A stretch of DNA of 64,000 nucleotides from Ningiella ruwaisensis (GTDB taxonomy: Bacteria; Pseudomonadota; Gammaproteobacteria; Enterobacterales; Alteromonadaceae): the NCBI RefSeq assembly GCF_004798935.1, contig NZ_RAHT01000008.1, forward strand, positions 106,973 to 170,972, written 5' to 3'. The notes beneath the pieces are model-generated. The model did not search any database, was not told the DNA's origin, and saw only the letters and a program-made list of their open reading frames with translations. Position numbers and translations under genes: made by a program. Of the stretch, positions 28,096 to 38,846 are shown piece by piece (position 1 is the stretch's first letter; every line of letters starts with the position of its first letter).

Positions 28096-30659
28096 TCATC
28101 ATGCGCGCCATTAACCGTTGCAAATATTGAGTAGAGCCGATTGACCGCCCGCTCATGCACGCTATGTTTAGGGAATCTTCCCCGTGTATTCATCTTTCCT
28201 GCTACCTTACCGGTCATCAGGCTAAGCGCCTGGTCGACATCTTCTACTGCATAAACATGAAATTGGCCTTGTTCAACAGCTGTTGTCACTTCCTGATTTA
28301 ACATCAAATTGACGTAATTGGAGCGTGGAATAATAACCCCCTGATCCGAGGTCAAGCCCCGGGTTTTGCAAAGTTCAAAGTACCCTTCAATTTTTTCATT
28401 GATACCACCGACCGCTTGCACTTCGCCTAATTGATTGATGGAGCCGGTCACCGCGATACTTTGCTTGAGTGGAATATCGGTCAATGCAGAGATAAGCGCC
28501 AGTAGCTCTGCTAAAGATGCGCTGTCACCGTCTATATAGCCGTAAGACTGCTCAAGGGCAATATTTGCCGATAAGGTAAGTGGAAAATCTTGTGCGTACT
28601 TGTTCCCTAGATAACCAGTTAGTAACAACACGCCTTTTGAGTGTATCGGCTGACCCAATTCAACTTCTCGCTCTATATCGACAACGCCATTACTGCCTGC
28701 ATAAACAGTAGCAGTTACTCGCGCGGGTGTGCCGAATGTTGTATCACCAATCTCTAAAACTGTTAAGCCATTTAATGTGCCGACTGCATCACCGCTTGTA
28801 CTAATTAACACATGGCCTTCTTGTATATCTTGCAAAAAGGCATCTGAGACGCGGCCAGTTCGCATTTTTTTTGCACTTAATGCCGCCCTGATATCTTCCA
28901 CAAGCACCTCATTTCGAGAGGATAACTCGCAAAAATATTTAGCTTCGTGCAATAGCTCAAGTATGTCGGCAAAACGCGCGCTCAGTTTTTGCTGATGTTC
29001 GGCTATCCTCAGACTTTGCTCAATGAGTTTTTCCATCGCATCATCTGCGATGTCGGCTAGTCCCTGTGCGCTCACTTCCTTTTTTACCCGGTTGATAAAA
29101 TGCTGGAGATTGTGTGCGTTAAGCTCAATCTCATTTTCAAAGTCAACGAGTACTCGAAAAAGCTCCGGGAATTCATGGTCGTAGTCTTGCAGGGTATAGT
29201 AAAGGTCTCTTGAACCGAGCAGGATAAGTTTACACTTTAAAGGAATTGGCTCAGGGCTTTGCGTGATGGAATTTACCATGCCCACGTCCTGCTGAGGCAA
29301 TTCCATCTTGATACGCTCAAATTTAAGCGCGAGTTTTAATGCTTCCCAAATATGAGCATGAGACAAAAGTTTATCAGCATCCAGAACAAGATAGCCTCCG
29401 TTCGCTTTGTGCAAGGCGCCTGCTGTAATCATGCGATAATTGGTATAAACCGAACCTTGTACACTGGTATATTCAATTTTACCAAAGAGGTTCTGATAAG
29501 TCGGATTGGACTCGTAAATTAAAGGCGCATTGCTATCTTGCTTATTGTTGACCAAGGTATTGGGTAAATACATCTCAACCATCATGGCTTTACGATCAAA
29601 TTCTTCCTGTTTATCATGTTTACTTTCCTCGCTGAGCGCTTCAACGATAGTTTCAACCATATGAGACTTGAGCTGACGCAAATATTTGAGGATTGGGATA
29701 TTGCTGGAGTACTTTTGCTCCAGCTCCTTTATAAGCGGTTTAACCCCCTGCTCTGCCAACTGCGTTTTAAGACTTTTTTGTTGCTCGTTTGCCTCTCTTT
29801 GCCATGAGGGTAATTCGAGCAAAGCTTCCGTAAGGGTAATCTCTAATTCATCTACGAGTGCATAATAGTATTCTCGTGTTTCGTCAGATTGTTGTGAAAA
29901 TTCAGCGTCACTTACCGGGCGCCCTTCTACAATTGGTGCAAAACTAATGCTGTTACCCTCCTCAATCAGGGCAACACCTTTTTGAATTGCGAGCTTTTCA
30001 ACGTCGTCAATGGCTTTGTCATACTTTTGCTCAAAATGGCGTGTTATCGCAGCCTTGCGTCTTTGATAACCCGGGTTCTCGTAGCTGGCTGGAAAGGTCG
30101 CTAACACTTCATCAATGAGGTTTTCAATATCTTTGACAAACTCCTTACTCTCTCCAGCGGGAAGCTTAAGCATTTTAGGCTCTCGCTCATTTTCGAGATT
30201 ATTTATGTACAACCAATCATAAATCTCACCTGAACGCGGCTTTTTTGCCTGAATGTATTCTCTGATTAGCGTAAAACGCCCCGTGGCCTGTTCGCCCATC
30301 ACGTACATGTTATAGCCTGGAGAACTTACACCTAAGCCAAATTCAACCGCACGCTTTGCTCGCTCTTGACCAATGAGCTGGTCGCTTGGCAGGGATTTAT
30401 CGGCTGGCGATACGAGGTCAAGCTCCAATGCCTGATGTTCTCGATTGGCGCTGATTTTATCGTCAACAAGCTGACCTACTTGCCCTTCAACATGCGCCTC
30501 AACATTTTTTGTGCCACCTTCTACTCCCGGGACACTCGGTTTTGCAAGGCGGATACTTGCGCGTAGTGCACTGGCAGGCAAACGCAATTTGGTTTGCAAC
30601 TGCGATGCAATGTCATGCTGTGTCATAAATTGAACTAGCTCTTTGTTATTCTTATTCAT
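28092..30659 (-). CDS. Lon-like ATP-dependent protease (LonB/AAA_32 family)
   Basis: 855-residue protein of the Lon-like group with an N-terminal AAA_32-type region and a C-terminal Lon proteolytic domain. The catalytic serine lies in YIDGDSASLAELLAL and the lysine in GGINEKIEGYFELCK, an intact Ser-Lys dyad. The P-loop is non-standard (GEQATGRFT, with R where GK[ST] has K), which is usual in this subgroup. A coiled middle region carries IKELEQKYSSNIPILKYLR. The first ATG is used, though MTQHDIASQ 11 codons later is also possible. It is convergent with the SDR gene and divergent from leuS. Substrates are unknown. Confidence 0.87.
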   Translation of the reverse strand: MNKNNKELVQFMTQHDIASQLQTKLRLPASALRASIRLAKPSVPGVEGGTKNVEAHVEGQVGQLVDDKISANREHQALELDLVSPADKSLPSDQLIGQERAKRAVEFGLGVSSPGYNMYVMGEQATGRFTLIREYIQAKKPRSGEIYDWLYINNLENEREPKMLKLPAGESKEFVKDIENLIDEVLATFPASYENPGYQRRKAAITRHFEQKYDKAIDDVEKLAIQKGVALIEEGNSISFAPIVEGRPVSDAEFSQQSDETREYYYALVDELEITLTEALLELPSWQREANEQQKSLKTQLAEQGVKPLIKELEQKYSSNIPILKYLRQLKSHMVETIVEALSEESKHDKQEEFDRKAMMVEMYLPNTLVNNKQDSNAPLIYESNPTYQNLFGKIEYTSVQGSVYTNYRMITAGALHKANGGYLVLDADKLLSHAHIWEALKLALKFERIKMELPQQDVGMVNSITQSPEPIPLKCKLILLGSRDLYYTLQDYDHEFPELFRVLVDFENEIELNAHNLQHFINRVKKEVSAQGLADIADDAMEKLIEQSLRIAEHQQKLSARFADILELLHEAKYFCELSSRNEVLVEDIRAALSAKKMRTGRVSDAFLQDIQEGHVLISTSGDAVGTLNGLTVLEIGDTTFGTPARVTATVYAGSNGVVDIEREVELGQPIHSKGVLLLTGYLGNKYAQDFPLTLSANIALEQSYGYIDGDSASLAELLALISALTDIPLKQSIAVTGSINQLGEVQAVGGINEKIEGYFELCKTRGLTSDQGVIIPRSNYVNLMLNQEVTTAVEQGQFHVYAVEDVDQALSLMTGKVAGKMNTRGRFPKHSVHERAVNRLYSIFATVNGAHDD

Positions 30660-30810
30660 TAATAAAGACGAGTGTATAACAATCGCCGCTTAAGCTGAAA
30701 TGAAGTTTGATAAGCACACAATTATCGCATTTTTACCTTGTGATATTGCGCCTTGCCAAGTTATTCTATAGGGCTTTAATCAACCAACGATAACGAGAAT
30801 CGCAAAATCA

Positions 30811-33459
30811 ATGTCTAGCACTGATGTAAATGCGGCGCAAGCGCACCAATACAATCCACAAACCATTGAAAAACAAGCTCAAACTCACTGGACTCAAAAT
30901 AAAGTTTTTGAGGCTAATCTCGATCTGGGCAAAGAGAAATTTTACTGTATGTCAATGTTCCCGTATCCAAGCGGAAGACTACATATGGGCCATGTTCGCA
31001 ACTATACCATAGGTGATGTGGTTAGCCGCTTTCATCGAATGCAGGGGAAAAACGTACTGCAACCGATGGGATGGGATGCCTTTGGTTTACCGGCAGAGAA
31101 CGCAGCGATTCAAAACAAAACCGCGCCTGCCAAGTGGACCATGCAAAACATTGACTACATGAAGTCGCAGCTTAACGCACTGGGGTTTGGTTACGATTGG
31201 CGACGTGAAGTCACTACATGCAAAAGCGATTATTATCGATGGGAACAGTGGTTTTTTACGCGTTTATTTGAAAAGGGCCTGGTCTACAAAAAGCACGCCA
31301 CCGTCAACTGGGATCCAGTAGATCAAACCGTGTTAGCGAATGAACAAGTGATTGATGGGCGCGGATGGCGCTCTGGCGCGCTCGTTGAACAAAAAGAAAT
31401 ACCTCAGTGGTTTATCAAAATTACCGACTACGCAGAGCAACTATTGGCTGATTTGGAACAGCTCGATGATTGGCCAAGCCAGGTTAAGTTAGCGCAAAAA
31501 AACTGGATAGGACGCTCAGAGGGCGTGGAAATCCAATTCGATTTACAAAGCGAATGTGCAGGACTCAGCAATATTGAAGTCTATACCACGCGCCCGGATA
31601 CTCTTTTTGGTGCGACATATCTAGCGATAGCCGCACAACACCCCATTGCGCTTGAAATGGCAAAAGACAATGCAGAAATGACTGCGTTTATCGAAAAATG
31701 CAAAAATACTAAAACTGCCGAAGCAGAACTGGCTACTATGGAAAAGTTGGGAATGCCAACGGGAGTTTATGCAATACACCCCCTAACAGGTGAAAAACTG
31801 CCCGTCTGGATTGCCAATTTTGTGTTAATGGGCTATGGCTCGGGGGCTGTGATGTCGGTTCCCGCTCATGACCAACGCGATTGGGAATTTGCCAGCAAAT
31901 ATGATTTACCAATAAAGCAAGTGGTTGAAATTGCACCTGAGCACACTGATGCTGATATCGCTAAAGCGGCTTATCTTGAAAAAAATACCCTTATCAATTC
32001 TGCTGAGTATTCAGGTCTTTCTTTTAACGATGGATTCAATGCCATTGCAACTAAACTTGAAAGCATGGGTAAAGGTAAAAAAACCGTCAATTACCGTTTG
32101 CGCGATTGGGGCGTATCTCGTCAGCGCTACTGGGGCGCACCTATTCCTATCGTTAATGATGAGCAAGGAAATTCCTTCGCGGTGAATGCAGAAGATTTAC
32201 CGGTAGAGTTGCCCACCGACGTTGTGATGGATGGTGTGACATCGCCGATCAAGTCTGACCCTGAATGGGCAAAAACGACGCATAACGGCAAAGACATGTT
32301 GCGTGAAACTGACACTTTTGACACCTTCATGGAGTCCAGTTGGTATTACGCACGCTACGCTTCCGCACCAGATAATGCAATGGTCGACCCGACTGAGGCC
32401 AATTACTGGCTGCCGGTTGACCAATACATCGGCGGCATCGAGCACGCTATTTTACACCTCTTATACGCGCGTTTTTTTCATAAGTTGCTTCGAGATGAAG
32501 GTCTAGTCTCATCTGATGAACCATTTAAGCGCTTATTGTGTCAGGGCATGGTACTAGCCAACGCATTTTATTCAAAAGCGGACAATGGAAAAGAAGTGTG
32601 GCACGCTCCCGATACCATTACTGTTGAGCGCGATGATAAAGGACGTATAACAGGCGGTTATGTGACTGAAACGGGTGAAAAAGTGCACTATGCGGGCATG
32701 ATCAAAATGTCCAAATCGAAAAATAACGGCATAGACCCACAAAAAGTGATAGACGTATACGGTGCAGATACCATTCGTTTATATACAATGTTTGCCGCGC
32801 CACCCGAGCAGGATTTGGAGTGGATTGAATCAGGCGTGGAAGGCGCTAACCGCTTTCTACGCAGATTATGGCGTTTGGCCAATGAATTTGTCGAAAGCGA
32901 GCATATATATAATGATTTACATGGTCTCAAACTCGATATTGCCAGCTTAAATAAAGATCAAAAGGCATTAAGAAAAGAAATTCATAGCAAAATCGAGTCT
33001 GTCACCGATGATATCGCGCGCCGTCAAAGCTTTAATACGGCCGTTGCAAAGATGATGGAATTACTCAATGCTTTGCAAAAATATACCGTAAGTAACAAAC
33101 AAGACGCTGCGCTCTATTTCGAAGGGCTTGTAGCGCTTGTTAAAATGCTTAACCCCTTTACGCCGCACATTTGTGAAGCGCTTTGGGATTTGCTTGAACA
33201 AAAATCATTGCAAGGCGAGTTGCAAACGGTTGACTGGCCGAGTTTTGACAAGTCTGCGCTTGTTGAAGATGAAAAGCTGATTATCGTGCAGGTGAATGGC
33301 AAGGTACGCGCAAAGTTAACGGTACCAGCAGATATCGATAAAGCCACATTGGAAAATGAGGCACTTAATCACGAAAATGTATCAGCCTTTACCGATGGCA
33401 AAACCATTAGGAAGGTTATTGTGGTGCCGGGTAAACTTGTTAACATTGTGGCCAGTTAG
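30811..33459 (+). CDS. leuS: Leucyl-tRNA synthetase
   Basis: Charges tRNA-Leu. 882 residues, class I synthetase. HMGH signature in [19 protein letters not shown] (H58-H61), the CP1 editing domain ([21 protein letters not shown]), the KMSKS loop ([12 protein letters not shown], 632-636), and the C-terminal anticodon-binding and tail domains ending [18 protein letters not shown]. It heads the leuS-lptE-holA-nadD transcription unit. lptE begins 25 bases after its stop. Confidence 0.98.
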   Translation: MSSTDVNAAQAHQYNPQTIEKQAQTHWTQNKVFEANLDLGKEKFYCMSMFPYPSGRLHMGHVRNYTIGDVVSRFHRMQGKNVLQPMGWDAFGLPAENAAIQNKTAPAKWTMQNIDYMKSQLNALGFGYDWRREVTTCKSDYYRWEQWFFTRLFEKGLVYKKHATVNWDPVDQTVLANEQVIDGRGWRSGALVEQKEIPQWFIKITDYAEQLLADLEQLDDWPSQVKLAQKNWIGRSEGVEIQFDLQSECAGLSNIEVYTTRPDTLFGATYLAIAAQHPIALEMAKDNAEMTAFIEKCKNTKTAEAELATMEKLGMPTGVYAIHPLTGEKLPVWIANFVLMGYGSGAVMSVPAHDQRDWEFASKYDLPIKQVVEIAPEHTDADIAKAAYLEKNTLINSAEYSGLSFNDGFNAIATKLESMGKGKKTVNYRLRDWGVSRQRYWGAPIPIVNDEQGNSFAVNAEDLPVELPTDVVMDGVTSPIKSDPEWAKTTHNGKDMLRETDTFDTFMESSWYYARYASAPDNAMVDPTEANYWLPVDQYIGGIEHAILHLLYARFFHKLLRDEGLVSSDEPFKRLLCQGMVLANAFYSKADNGKEVWHAPDTITVERDDKGRITGGYVTETGEKVHYAGMIKMSKSKNNGIDPQKVIDVYGADTIRLYTMFAAPPEQDLEWIESGVEGANRFLRRLWRLANEFVESEHIYNDLHGLKLDIASLNKDQKALRKEIHSKIESVTDDIARRQSFNTAVAKMMELLNALQKYTVSNKQDAALYFEGLVALVKMLNPFTPHICEALWDLLEQKSLQGELQTVDWPSFDKSALVEDEKLIIVQVNGKVRAKLTVPADIDKATLENEALNHENVSAFTDGKTIRKVIVVPGKLVNIVAS

Positions 33460-33484
33460 TGCGATGAAAGGTAAAAAGGCGAAT

Positions 33485-34063
33485 ATGTACAGGCTCAAGG
33501 TAATACTCGTATGTTCAGCCATACTCTGTTTAAGTGCTTGCGGATTTAAGCTAAGAGGTTCGCAGACACTACCAGAAACAATTGATACAGTAATTATCAA
33601 TTCTCCAGTACAATATTCGCCTTTATCTCGCGCGTTAAATGAGCGGCTACCGGTCTATCAGCTTCAAGGGCTAAGCGCGACAGCGGCGAAAGATTTAGCA
33701 TTTGAAGCAGAACAGACAGTTCTTTTAACACTGCGTCCTGAAACACTGGAAAGGCGTTTGTTGTCGGTTTTCTCCAGTGGTCAGGTAGCGGAGTACGAGC
33801 TGATTTACTCCGTAAGCTATCAAGTTGTCTTTCCCGGTAGCGAACCACTAAACAACACGATGTCTGTATCGCGGGAATATCAGGATGACCCCCAACAGAT
33901 ATTGGCCAAATCCCGTGAACTGGATTTAATCACTGAAGAAATGAGAGACGAAGCAGCAGATAGAATAATTCGTTTGTTGTCTAATCAGTATCAAATTGCG
34001 CAAACTCGTCCGCTAAGCCCATCCACAAAAACAAAGCAACAAAAAAAAGCTGAATCAAAATAA
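33485..34063 (+). CDS. lptE: LPS-assembly lipoprotein LptE
   Basis: Outer-membrane lipoprotein that plugs LptD and helps insert LPS. About 192 residues from the ATG at 33485, which has AAAAAGG five bases upstream and begins a clean lipoprotein signal peptide (YRLKVILVCSAILCLSAC, Cys19), followed by GFKLRGSQTLPETIDTVII, typical for LptE. The frame also has an ATG at 33464 and continues into the end of leuS, but those starts put extra residues before the signal peptide. Its stop overlaps the holA start by one base (TAATG), indicating translational coupling. Confidence 0.95.
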   Translation: MYRLKVILVCSAILCLSACGFKLRGSQTLPETIDTVIINSPVQYSPLSRALNERLPVYQLQGLSATAAKDLAFEAEQTVLLTLRPETLERRLLSVFSSGQVAEYELIYSVSYQVVFPGSEPLNNTMSVSREYQDDPQQILAKSRELDLITEEMRDEAADRIIRLLSNQYQIAQTRPLSPSTKTKQQKKAESK

Positions 34064-35094
34064 TGCAAGTCAGAGCCAATCAGTTTATTCATCAACTTGC
34101 TCAGGCAAATTTGCCAAACCTGATCTTGCTCTTTGGCGATGAACCACAGCAAAAAATGGACATTATTGATGCAATCCGAGCGCGGGCAAAAAAAGAGGGC
34201 TTTGATGAGCGGCAGTCTTTAGTGGCTGAAAGCGGATTTGAATGGCAGCAGTTAATAGACGCGACTCAGGCAATGTCATTGTTTTCTGATAAACAGTTTA
34301 TCGAATTGACTCTTCCAAGCGGTAAACCGGGCGCGCAGGGTGCCGCCACGCTGACAGAGCTTGCAAAGACCATTTCAGACGACACATTGTTGCTTATTCA
34401 AGGGCCAAAAATCGGTAAGGATGTACAAAATGCCAAATGGTTTAAACAAGTGGCTGAGCGAGCGTGGTTTTGTCACTGTTACGAGCTGCAAGGCTCCCAG
34501 CTTAATCAATGGATTAAAGAAAGGGCGAATGAACGTAAACTGGCGCTGACGAGTCAGGCAATTACTACGATTGCTGAGATGAGCGAAGGCAACTTACTGG
34601 CAGCTAATCAAGAAATAGAAAAACTCAGACTCATTTTCAACGAAGGACAAACGCTCGACCATGAGCAGGTAGCAGCAACTATTGTTGATCAATCACGTTT
34701 TACTGTATTTCAGTTCACTGACGAAGTATTAGCGGGCAATATGCAAAAGGCGGTCAAGATCTTATATCGGCTAGAAAGCGAGGGCTTGGAGCCGAACATT
34801 ATTTTGTGGTCATTAGTGAAAGAAGCGCAATTGCTTGAGCAGTTAAGCGCCTTTAGAGCTCGAAATGAAACGCTTCCTTATCAGAAGTTACGAATTTGGC
34901 AAAGTAAGCAAAGTTTATACAATAGCGCGCTTATGCGTCTTAACCCCGCTAATATTCGTGTCTTGATAGCGCACCTTCAGCAAGCAGATGCCTTGTTTAA
35001 ATCGACGAGCGTACAAAAACCTTACGTCACACTAAGTCATTTAGCGCTATTATTTTTGCCCGCCCCCTTAGAACAGTTTCCGCTTATTGCCTAA
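34063..35094 (+). CDS. holA: DNA polymerase III delta subunit HolA
   Basis: Clamp-loader subunit that opens the beta sliding clamp. 343 residues, the usual length. N-terminal beta-binding region (LPNLILLFGDEPQQKMDIIDAIRARAK), AAA-like domain without a P-loop, and the C-terminal collar domain (LYNSALMRLNPANIRVLIAHLQQADALFKS). It overlaps both neighbours by single-base TAATG junctions, so lptE-holA-nadD form a tightly coupled operon, as in E. coli. Confidence 0.96.
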   Translation: MQVRANQFIHQLAQANLPNLILLFGDEPQQKMDIIDAIRARAKKEGFDERQSLVAESGFEWQQLIDATQAMSLFSDKQFIELTLPSGKPGAQGAATLTELAKTISDDTLLLIQGPKIGKDVQNAKWFKQVAERAWFCHCYELQGSQLNQWIKERANERKLALTSQAITTIAEMSEGNLLAANQEIEKLRLIFNEGQTLDHEQVAATIVDQSRFTVFQFTDEVLAGNMQKAVKILYRLESEGLEPNIILWSLVKEAQLLEQLSAFRARNETLPYQKLRIWQSKQSLYNSALMRLNPANIRVLIAHLQQADALFKSTSVQKPYVTLSHLALLFLPAPLEQFPLIA

Positions 35095-36071
35095 TGATTG
35101 ATTATGAAATGCGAAAATCAACATCAAACAAGCAGGTGGAAACTCACTTCGAACCACTCGCGCTATTTGGTGGCACTTTCGATCCACCTCATTTTGGCCA
35201 TTTATTGCCGCTGCAGGAGCTATTAGGACATTTTGCAAAATTAGAGTGTGAGCTTATTCCAGCGCATATTCCCGTTCACAAAAAAACCGTTACTTGTGCA
35301 AAACACAGAAAGGCAATGACAGAGTTATTTGTTCAGTGCGATACTCGACTTCGCCTGAACGACATAGAGCTTCGTAAGGACGAGGCCAGCTACACCCTTC
35401 ATACAATTACTGCCTTAAAATCCCGGTACCCGGAGCGCAGTTTATTGTTTGTTATAGGTTTGGACAGTTTTATCCAGCTTTGCGCCTGGTACAAACCCAC
35501 CGAAATTTTGAAATTCTGTCATCTTCTTGTGTTAATGCGTGGAAGCGAGGGGCTTAAATCACAGGATGAGAAGGCCCTTGCGAACATGCTTTGTACTTGC
35601 ATTGCTCAATTAAAAACAGGACCTGTTTCGCTAGCTCAGTTAGGTTTAAAAGATAGTAAATCGAAACATGCTCTATCGCTTTATGAGTTGCTAGCGACGT
35701 GTGAAAATACGATCAAAGACCACTCAGAAGAAGTGAACTTATGTTACGCCCTCCAATCCAAAAAAGGCTTACAAGACAATTTAGCGCCTGTTTTAGATGA
35801 TAGTCATCCTGATTACCCGACACGCAATTATGCAATCACTACACAAGAAGAGATAATAAGCGGTATACTATCTGCATATGATGTTGGCAGAGTGATATTT
35901 TTCAATAACTCACCCGTTAATATGTCGTCGACTGACATACGTAAACTCGTCAGGACGATATGGGAGAGCGAAAACCGACAAGACATCAAACTTGCCAAAC
36001 AGAAACTGTTGACGTGTATGCCAAGCTCTGTACTTGACTACATTTTGCAACATAATTTGTATAGGCTTTAA
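35094..36071 (+). CDS. nadD: Nicotinate-nucleotide adenylyltransferase NadD, enlarged
   Basis: Makes deamido-NAD from nicotinate mononucleotide. The N-terminal nucleotidyltransferase core is clear: ALFGGTFDPPHFGH (H33xGH36), FVIGLDSFIQLCAWYKPTEIL, and the C-terminal NMSSTDIRKLV motif. At 325 residues it is about 110 longer than E. coli NadD. Most of the excess is one insertion of about 80 residues between HLLVLMRGSEG and RVIFFNNSPVNMSST, rich in K, L and S, with no recognisable domain; a further 20 precede the core. The reading frame is intact and coupled to holA (TAATG), so this looks like a genuine enlarged form. Confidence 0.93.
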   Translation: MIDYEMRKSTSNKQVETHFEPLALFGGTFDPPHFGHLLPLQELLGHFAKLECELIPAHIPVHKKTVTCAKHRKAMTELFVQCDTRLRLNDIELRKDEASYTLHTITALKSRYPERSLLFVIGLDSFIQLCAWYKPTEILKFCHLLVLMRGSEGLKSQDEKALANMLCTCIAQLKTGPVSLAQLGLKDSKSKHALSLYELLATCENTIKDHSEEVNLCYALQSKKGLQDNLAPVLDDSHPDYPTRNYAITTQEEIISGILSAYDVGRVIFFNNSPVNMSSTDIRKLVRTIWESENRQDIKLAKQKLLTCMPSSVLDYILQHNLYRL

Positions 36072-36115
36072 GCATCATAAGCTATGCACCACAGTTAAAA
36101 ACTAAAGGTCAAATA

Positions 36116-36433
36116 TTGAATCAAAGTAATTTTACGCAATTTGTCATCGATAAAATTGAAGATATGAAAGCCCGTGATGTCATCGTGATTGATGTTACCG
36201 GCAAAAGTACGGTAACCGATACATTGGTGATTTGCTCGGGAAATTCTAAGCGACATGTTTCTTCCATCGCCGAAAACCTGATCACTGAAGCAAAACATGC
36301 CGGACATCCGCCTTTAAGTGTTGAAGGTAAAGATGTTGGCGAATGGGTGTTAGTCGATTTAGGCGATGTCGTCGCGCATGTGATGCAAGATGAAACACGA
36401 GACTTTTACCAATTAGAAAAGCTCTGGCAATAA
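36116..36433 (+). CDS. rsfS: Ribosomal silencing factor RsfS
   Basis: Binds uL14 on the 50S subunit and blocks subunit joining when nutrients fail. 105 residues, full length: [45 protein letters not shown] and [34 protein letters not shown]. The start is the TTG at 36116, with AAAGG 7 bases upstream; no ATG precedes the conserved region. rlmH follows after 10 bases, the usual pairing. Confidence 0.96.
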   Translation: MNQSNFTQFVIDKIEDMKARDVIVIDVTGKSTVTDTLVICSGNSKRHVSSIAENLITEAKHAGHPPLSVEGKDVGEWVLVDLGDVVAHVMQDETRDFYQLEKLWQ

Positions 36434-36443
36434 TCCGTTCATT

Positions 36444-36914
36444 ATGCAGATTCAAGTGCTTGCAGTAGGGAACAAAATGCCTGCCTGGGTAGTCGAAGGC
36501 GTCAATGAATACACAAGGCGCTTCCCTCCTGACTGTAAATTGCATTTTGTTGAAATTGCGCCTTTAAAACGCGGTAAAACCAGCAACATTGAAAAAGTGA
36601 CCTTCGAGGAAGGTCAGAAAGTACTTGCCGCTATTCCGAAAGGAAATCGCATCATTGCTTTAGAGGTGGATGGAAAGCCCTGGGATACGCCCGCGCTGGC
36701 AAAACAGCTAGAGAGCTGGAAAATGGATGGACGTGATGTCAGCTTAATGATTGGCGGACCTGAGGGACTATCTTCTGAATGCAAGGCAGCGGCGCAGCAG
36801 AAGTGGTCGCTATCTGCACTTACGCTTCCTCATCCAATGGTGCGAATAATTGTTGCCGAGGCGCTTTACCGCGCCTGGACAGTAACTCAGAATCATCCTT
36901 ACCATCGCGAATGA
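36444..36914 (+). CDS. rlmH: 23S rRNA pseudouridine-1915 N3-methyltransferase RlmH
   Basis: SPOUT-class methyltransferase acting on pseudouridine 1915 in helix 69 of 23S rRNA. 156 residues, near the usual 155. The C-terminal knot that binds SAM is marked by [15 protein letters not shown] and [18 protein letters not shown], ending NHPYHRE. Located between rsfS and mrdA, the common order. Confidence 0.97.
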   Translation: MQIQVLAVGNKMPAWVVEGVNEYTRRFPPDCKLHFVEIAPLKRGKTSNIEKVTFEEGQKVLAAIPKGNRIIALEVDGKPWDTPALAKQLESWKMDGRDVSLMIGGPEGLSSECKAAAQQKWSLSALTLPHPMVRIIVAEALYRAWTVTQNHPYHRE

Positions 36915-36947
36915 CATGACAATTAAAGAGTAAAGTACTTCAGACTT

Positions 36948-38846
36948 ATGGCTAAAAAAAGGCAAACAATTCGCGACCATTCTGCTGAGGCAAACCTATT
37001 TGCCAGACGCGCGTTTATCTCATCTGTCATTGTTATCGCGTTTTTAAGCCTGATTGTTGTCAATCTCTATCACCTGCAAGTCAAGCAATACGAAGACTAT
37101 CAAACACGTTCAAACGGCAATCGCATAAAAGTATTGCCTGTTGCGCCTAATCGTGGGCTTATTTACGACAGAAACGGCGTAATATTGGCCGAAAATCGCC
37201 CGGTTTTTAGCTTGGAAATCATTCCAGAACAAGTTGAAGACCTGGAAGCCACCATTGAAGCGCTAAGTCACTTAATGGACCTGACGCCAGATGAGATTGA
37301 GGATTTTCATCAAGAACGAAAACGACAAAGACGCTTTAAGCCGGTTGTTTTACGCAATCAGTTGACACAAACTGAAGTTGCGCTGTTTTCAGCGAATCAA
37401 CATAAGTTCGAAGGCGTTAATATTGAAGCACGCCTATCTCGCTATTATCCCTTTAAAGATACGCTTACGCACATGCTCGGCTATGTTGCGCGAATCAACA
37501 AGCGGGACGTAGAAAAGTTGCGTGAAAATGGAGAAGAAGCCAACTATGCGGCAACGCATGATATTGGTAAGCAAGGCGTTGAGAAATATCACGAGCGTTT
37601 ATTACATGGTGAAGTTGGCTATCAACAGGTTGAGGTCAATAATCAGGGCCGGATAATAAGGGTTCTGGATTTTGAACCGCCCAAGCCTGGCAAAGACATA
37701 GTGCTGAATATAGATATTGAACTGCAGAAAAAGGCACAAGAGAAGTTAGCCGGCAGACGCGGCTCGGTAGTAATTACCGACACCCAGACAGGCGGGATCC
37801 TCGCACTTTATTCAAGTCCAAGCTACGATCCTAATTTATTTGTGCACGGCATTAGTCAAAAAGAATATTCAAAGCTTTTAAACTCTCGATATAGCCCGCT
37901 TCTCAATCGGGCCACACAAGGCCGCTATCCGCCGGCTTCTACCATAAAACCACATTTGGCCTTAGTTGGCCTGGAGGATGGCGTAATCGATCGCGACACA
38001 ACCATCAAAGACACGGGCACCTATCGCTTAAGAAATGTCTCACATGTTTGGCGCGATTGGAAAAAATGGGGGCACGGCGAAGTTGACGTTACCAAGTCTG
38101 TAGAAGTGTCGTGCGATACATTCTACTATGATTTGGCCTATAAGCTTGGCATCGATCGCATTCACGAAACCATGAGCGATTTTGGATTTGGTCAATTTAC
38201 CGGTGTTGACCTATATGAAGAGTCAGATGCTATCTTACCTTCCCGTGGCTGGAAGCGGGCGCGCTTTAACGAAGCCTGGTACATTGGCGACACTATCTCA
38301 GTTGGAATTGGCCAAGGTTATTGGAACGCAACGCCACTGCAGCTTGCGAACTCACTTAACATTTTGGTGAACAAAGGTCGGCGCTTGGTACCGCGCTTAT
38401 TGCAAGGATATATGGTAGAGGGTGAAGTTGACTTATTGCCTACTGAAGAACTCCCGCCTATTGCCATGAAAAACGAAGAAAATTGGAATCTTGTGCTTGA
38501 TTCGCTTTACGGTACAGTCAATCGCGAGCATGGAACCGCACGCACTGCGTTTTTAAATACTGAGTACATCTCGGCGGGTAAAACCGGAACTGCTCAACTG
38601 TTTACTGTCGCGCAAGACGAAGAGTACGATGAAGACGAAATTTCGGAGTATTTGCGCGATAACGCAATGTATATTGGGTATGCGCCTTACGACAATCCTG
38701 AAATCAGCATTGCCGTTACTATCGAGAATGCTGGAGGGGGTGGTTCAAACGCTGCGCCATTGGCTCGTGAAGTGATGGATTTTTATTTCGAGAAAACAGG
38801 GTATAAAAAAATCGCGCAAGCTGCAGAGGCTTCAGTAAATGAATAA
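36948..38846 (+). CDS. mrdA: Penicillin-binding protein 2 (elongation transpeptidase)
   Basis: Transpeptidase of the elongasome that maintains rod shape. 632 residues: one N-terminal transmembrane anchor (FISSVIVIAFLSLIVVNLYHL), the pedestal/dimerisation domain starting VAPNRGLIYDRNGVILAENRP, and the transpeptidase domain with active-site serine S331 in YPPASTIKP, an SxN-type region in SVEVSCDTFYYDLAY, and AGKTGTAQ. It overlaps rodA by 8 bases, as expected for this functional pair. Confidence 0.98.
   Translation: MAKKRQTIRDHSAEANLFARRAFISSVIVIAFLSLIVVNLYHLQVKQYEDYQTRSNGNRIKVLPVAPNRGLIYDRNGVILAENRPVFSLEIIPEQVEDLEATIEALSHLMDLTPDEIEDFHQERKRQRRFKPVVLRNQLTQTEVALFSANQHKFEGVNIEARLSRYYPFKDTLTHMLGYVARINKRDVEKLRENGEEANYAATHDIGKQGVEKYHERLLHGEVGYQQVEVNNQGRIIRVLDFEPPKPGKDIVLNIDIELQKKAQEKLAGRRGSVVITDTQTGGILALYSSPSYDPNLFVHGISQKEYSKLLNSRYSPLLNRATQGRYPPASTIKPHLALVGLEDGVIDRDTTIKDTGTYRLRNVSHVWRDWKKWGHGEVDVTKSVEVSCDTFYYDLAYKLGIDRIHETMSDFGFGQFTGVDLYEESDAILPSRGWKRARFNEAWYIGDTISVGIGQGYWNATPLQLANSLNILVNKGRRLVPRLLQGYMVEGEVDLLPTEELPPIAMKNEENWNLVLDSLYGTVNREHGTARTAFLNTEYISAGKTGTAQLFTVAQDEEYDEDEISEYLRDNAMYIGYAPYDNPEISIAVTIENAGGGGSNAAPLAREVMDFYFEKTGYKKIAQAAEASVNE

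Noticed and set aside
33356..33484. Upstream extension of the lptE frame into leuS
   Set aside because: It would put about 43 residues before the lipoprotein signal and duplicate the conserved end of leuS in another frame.
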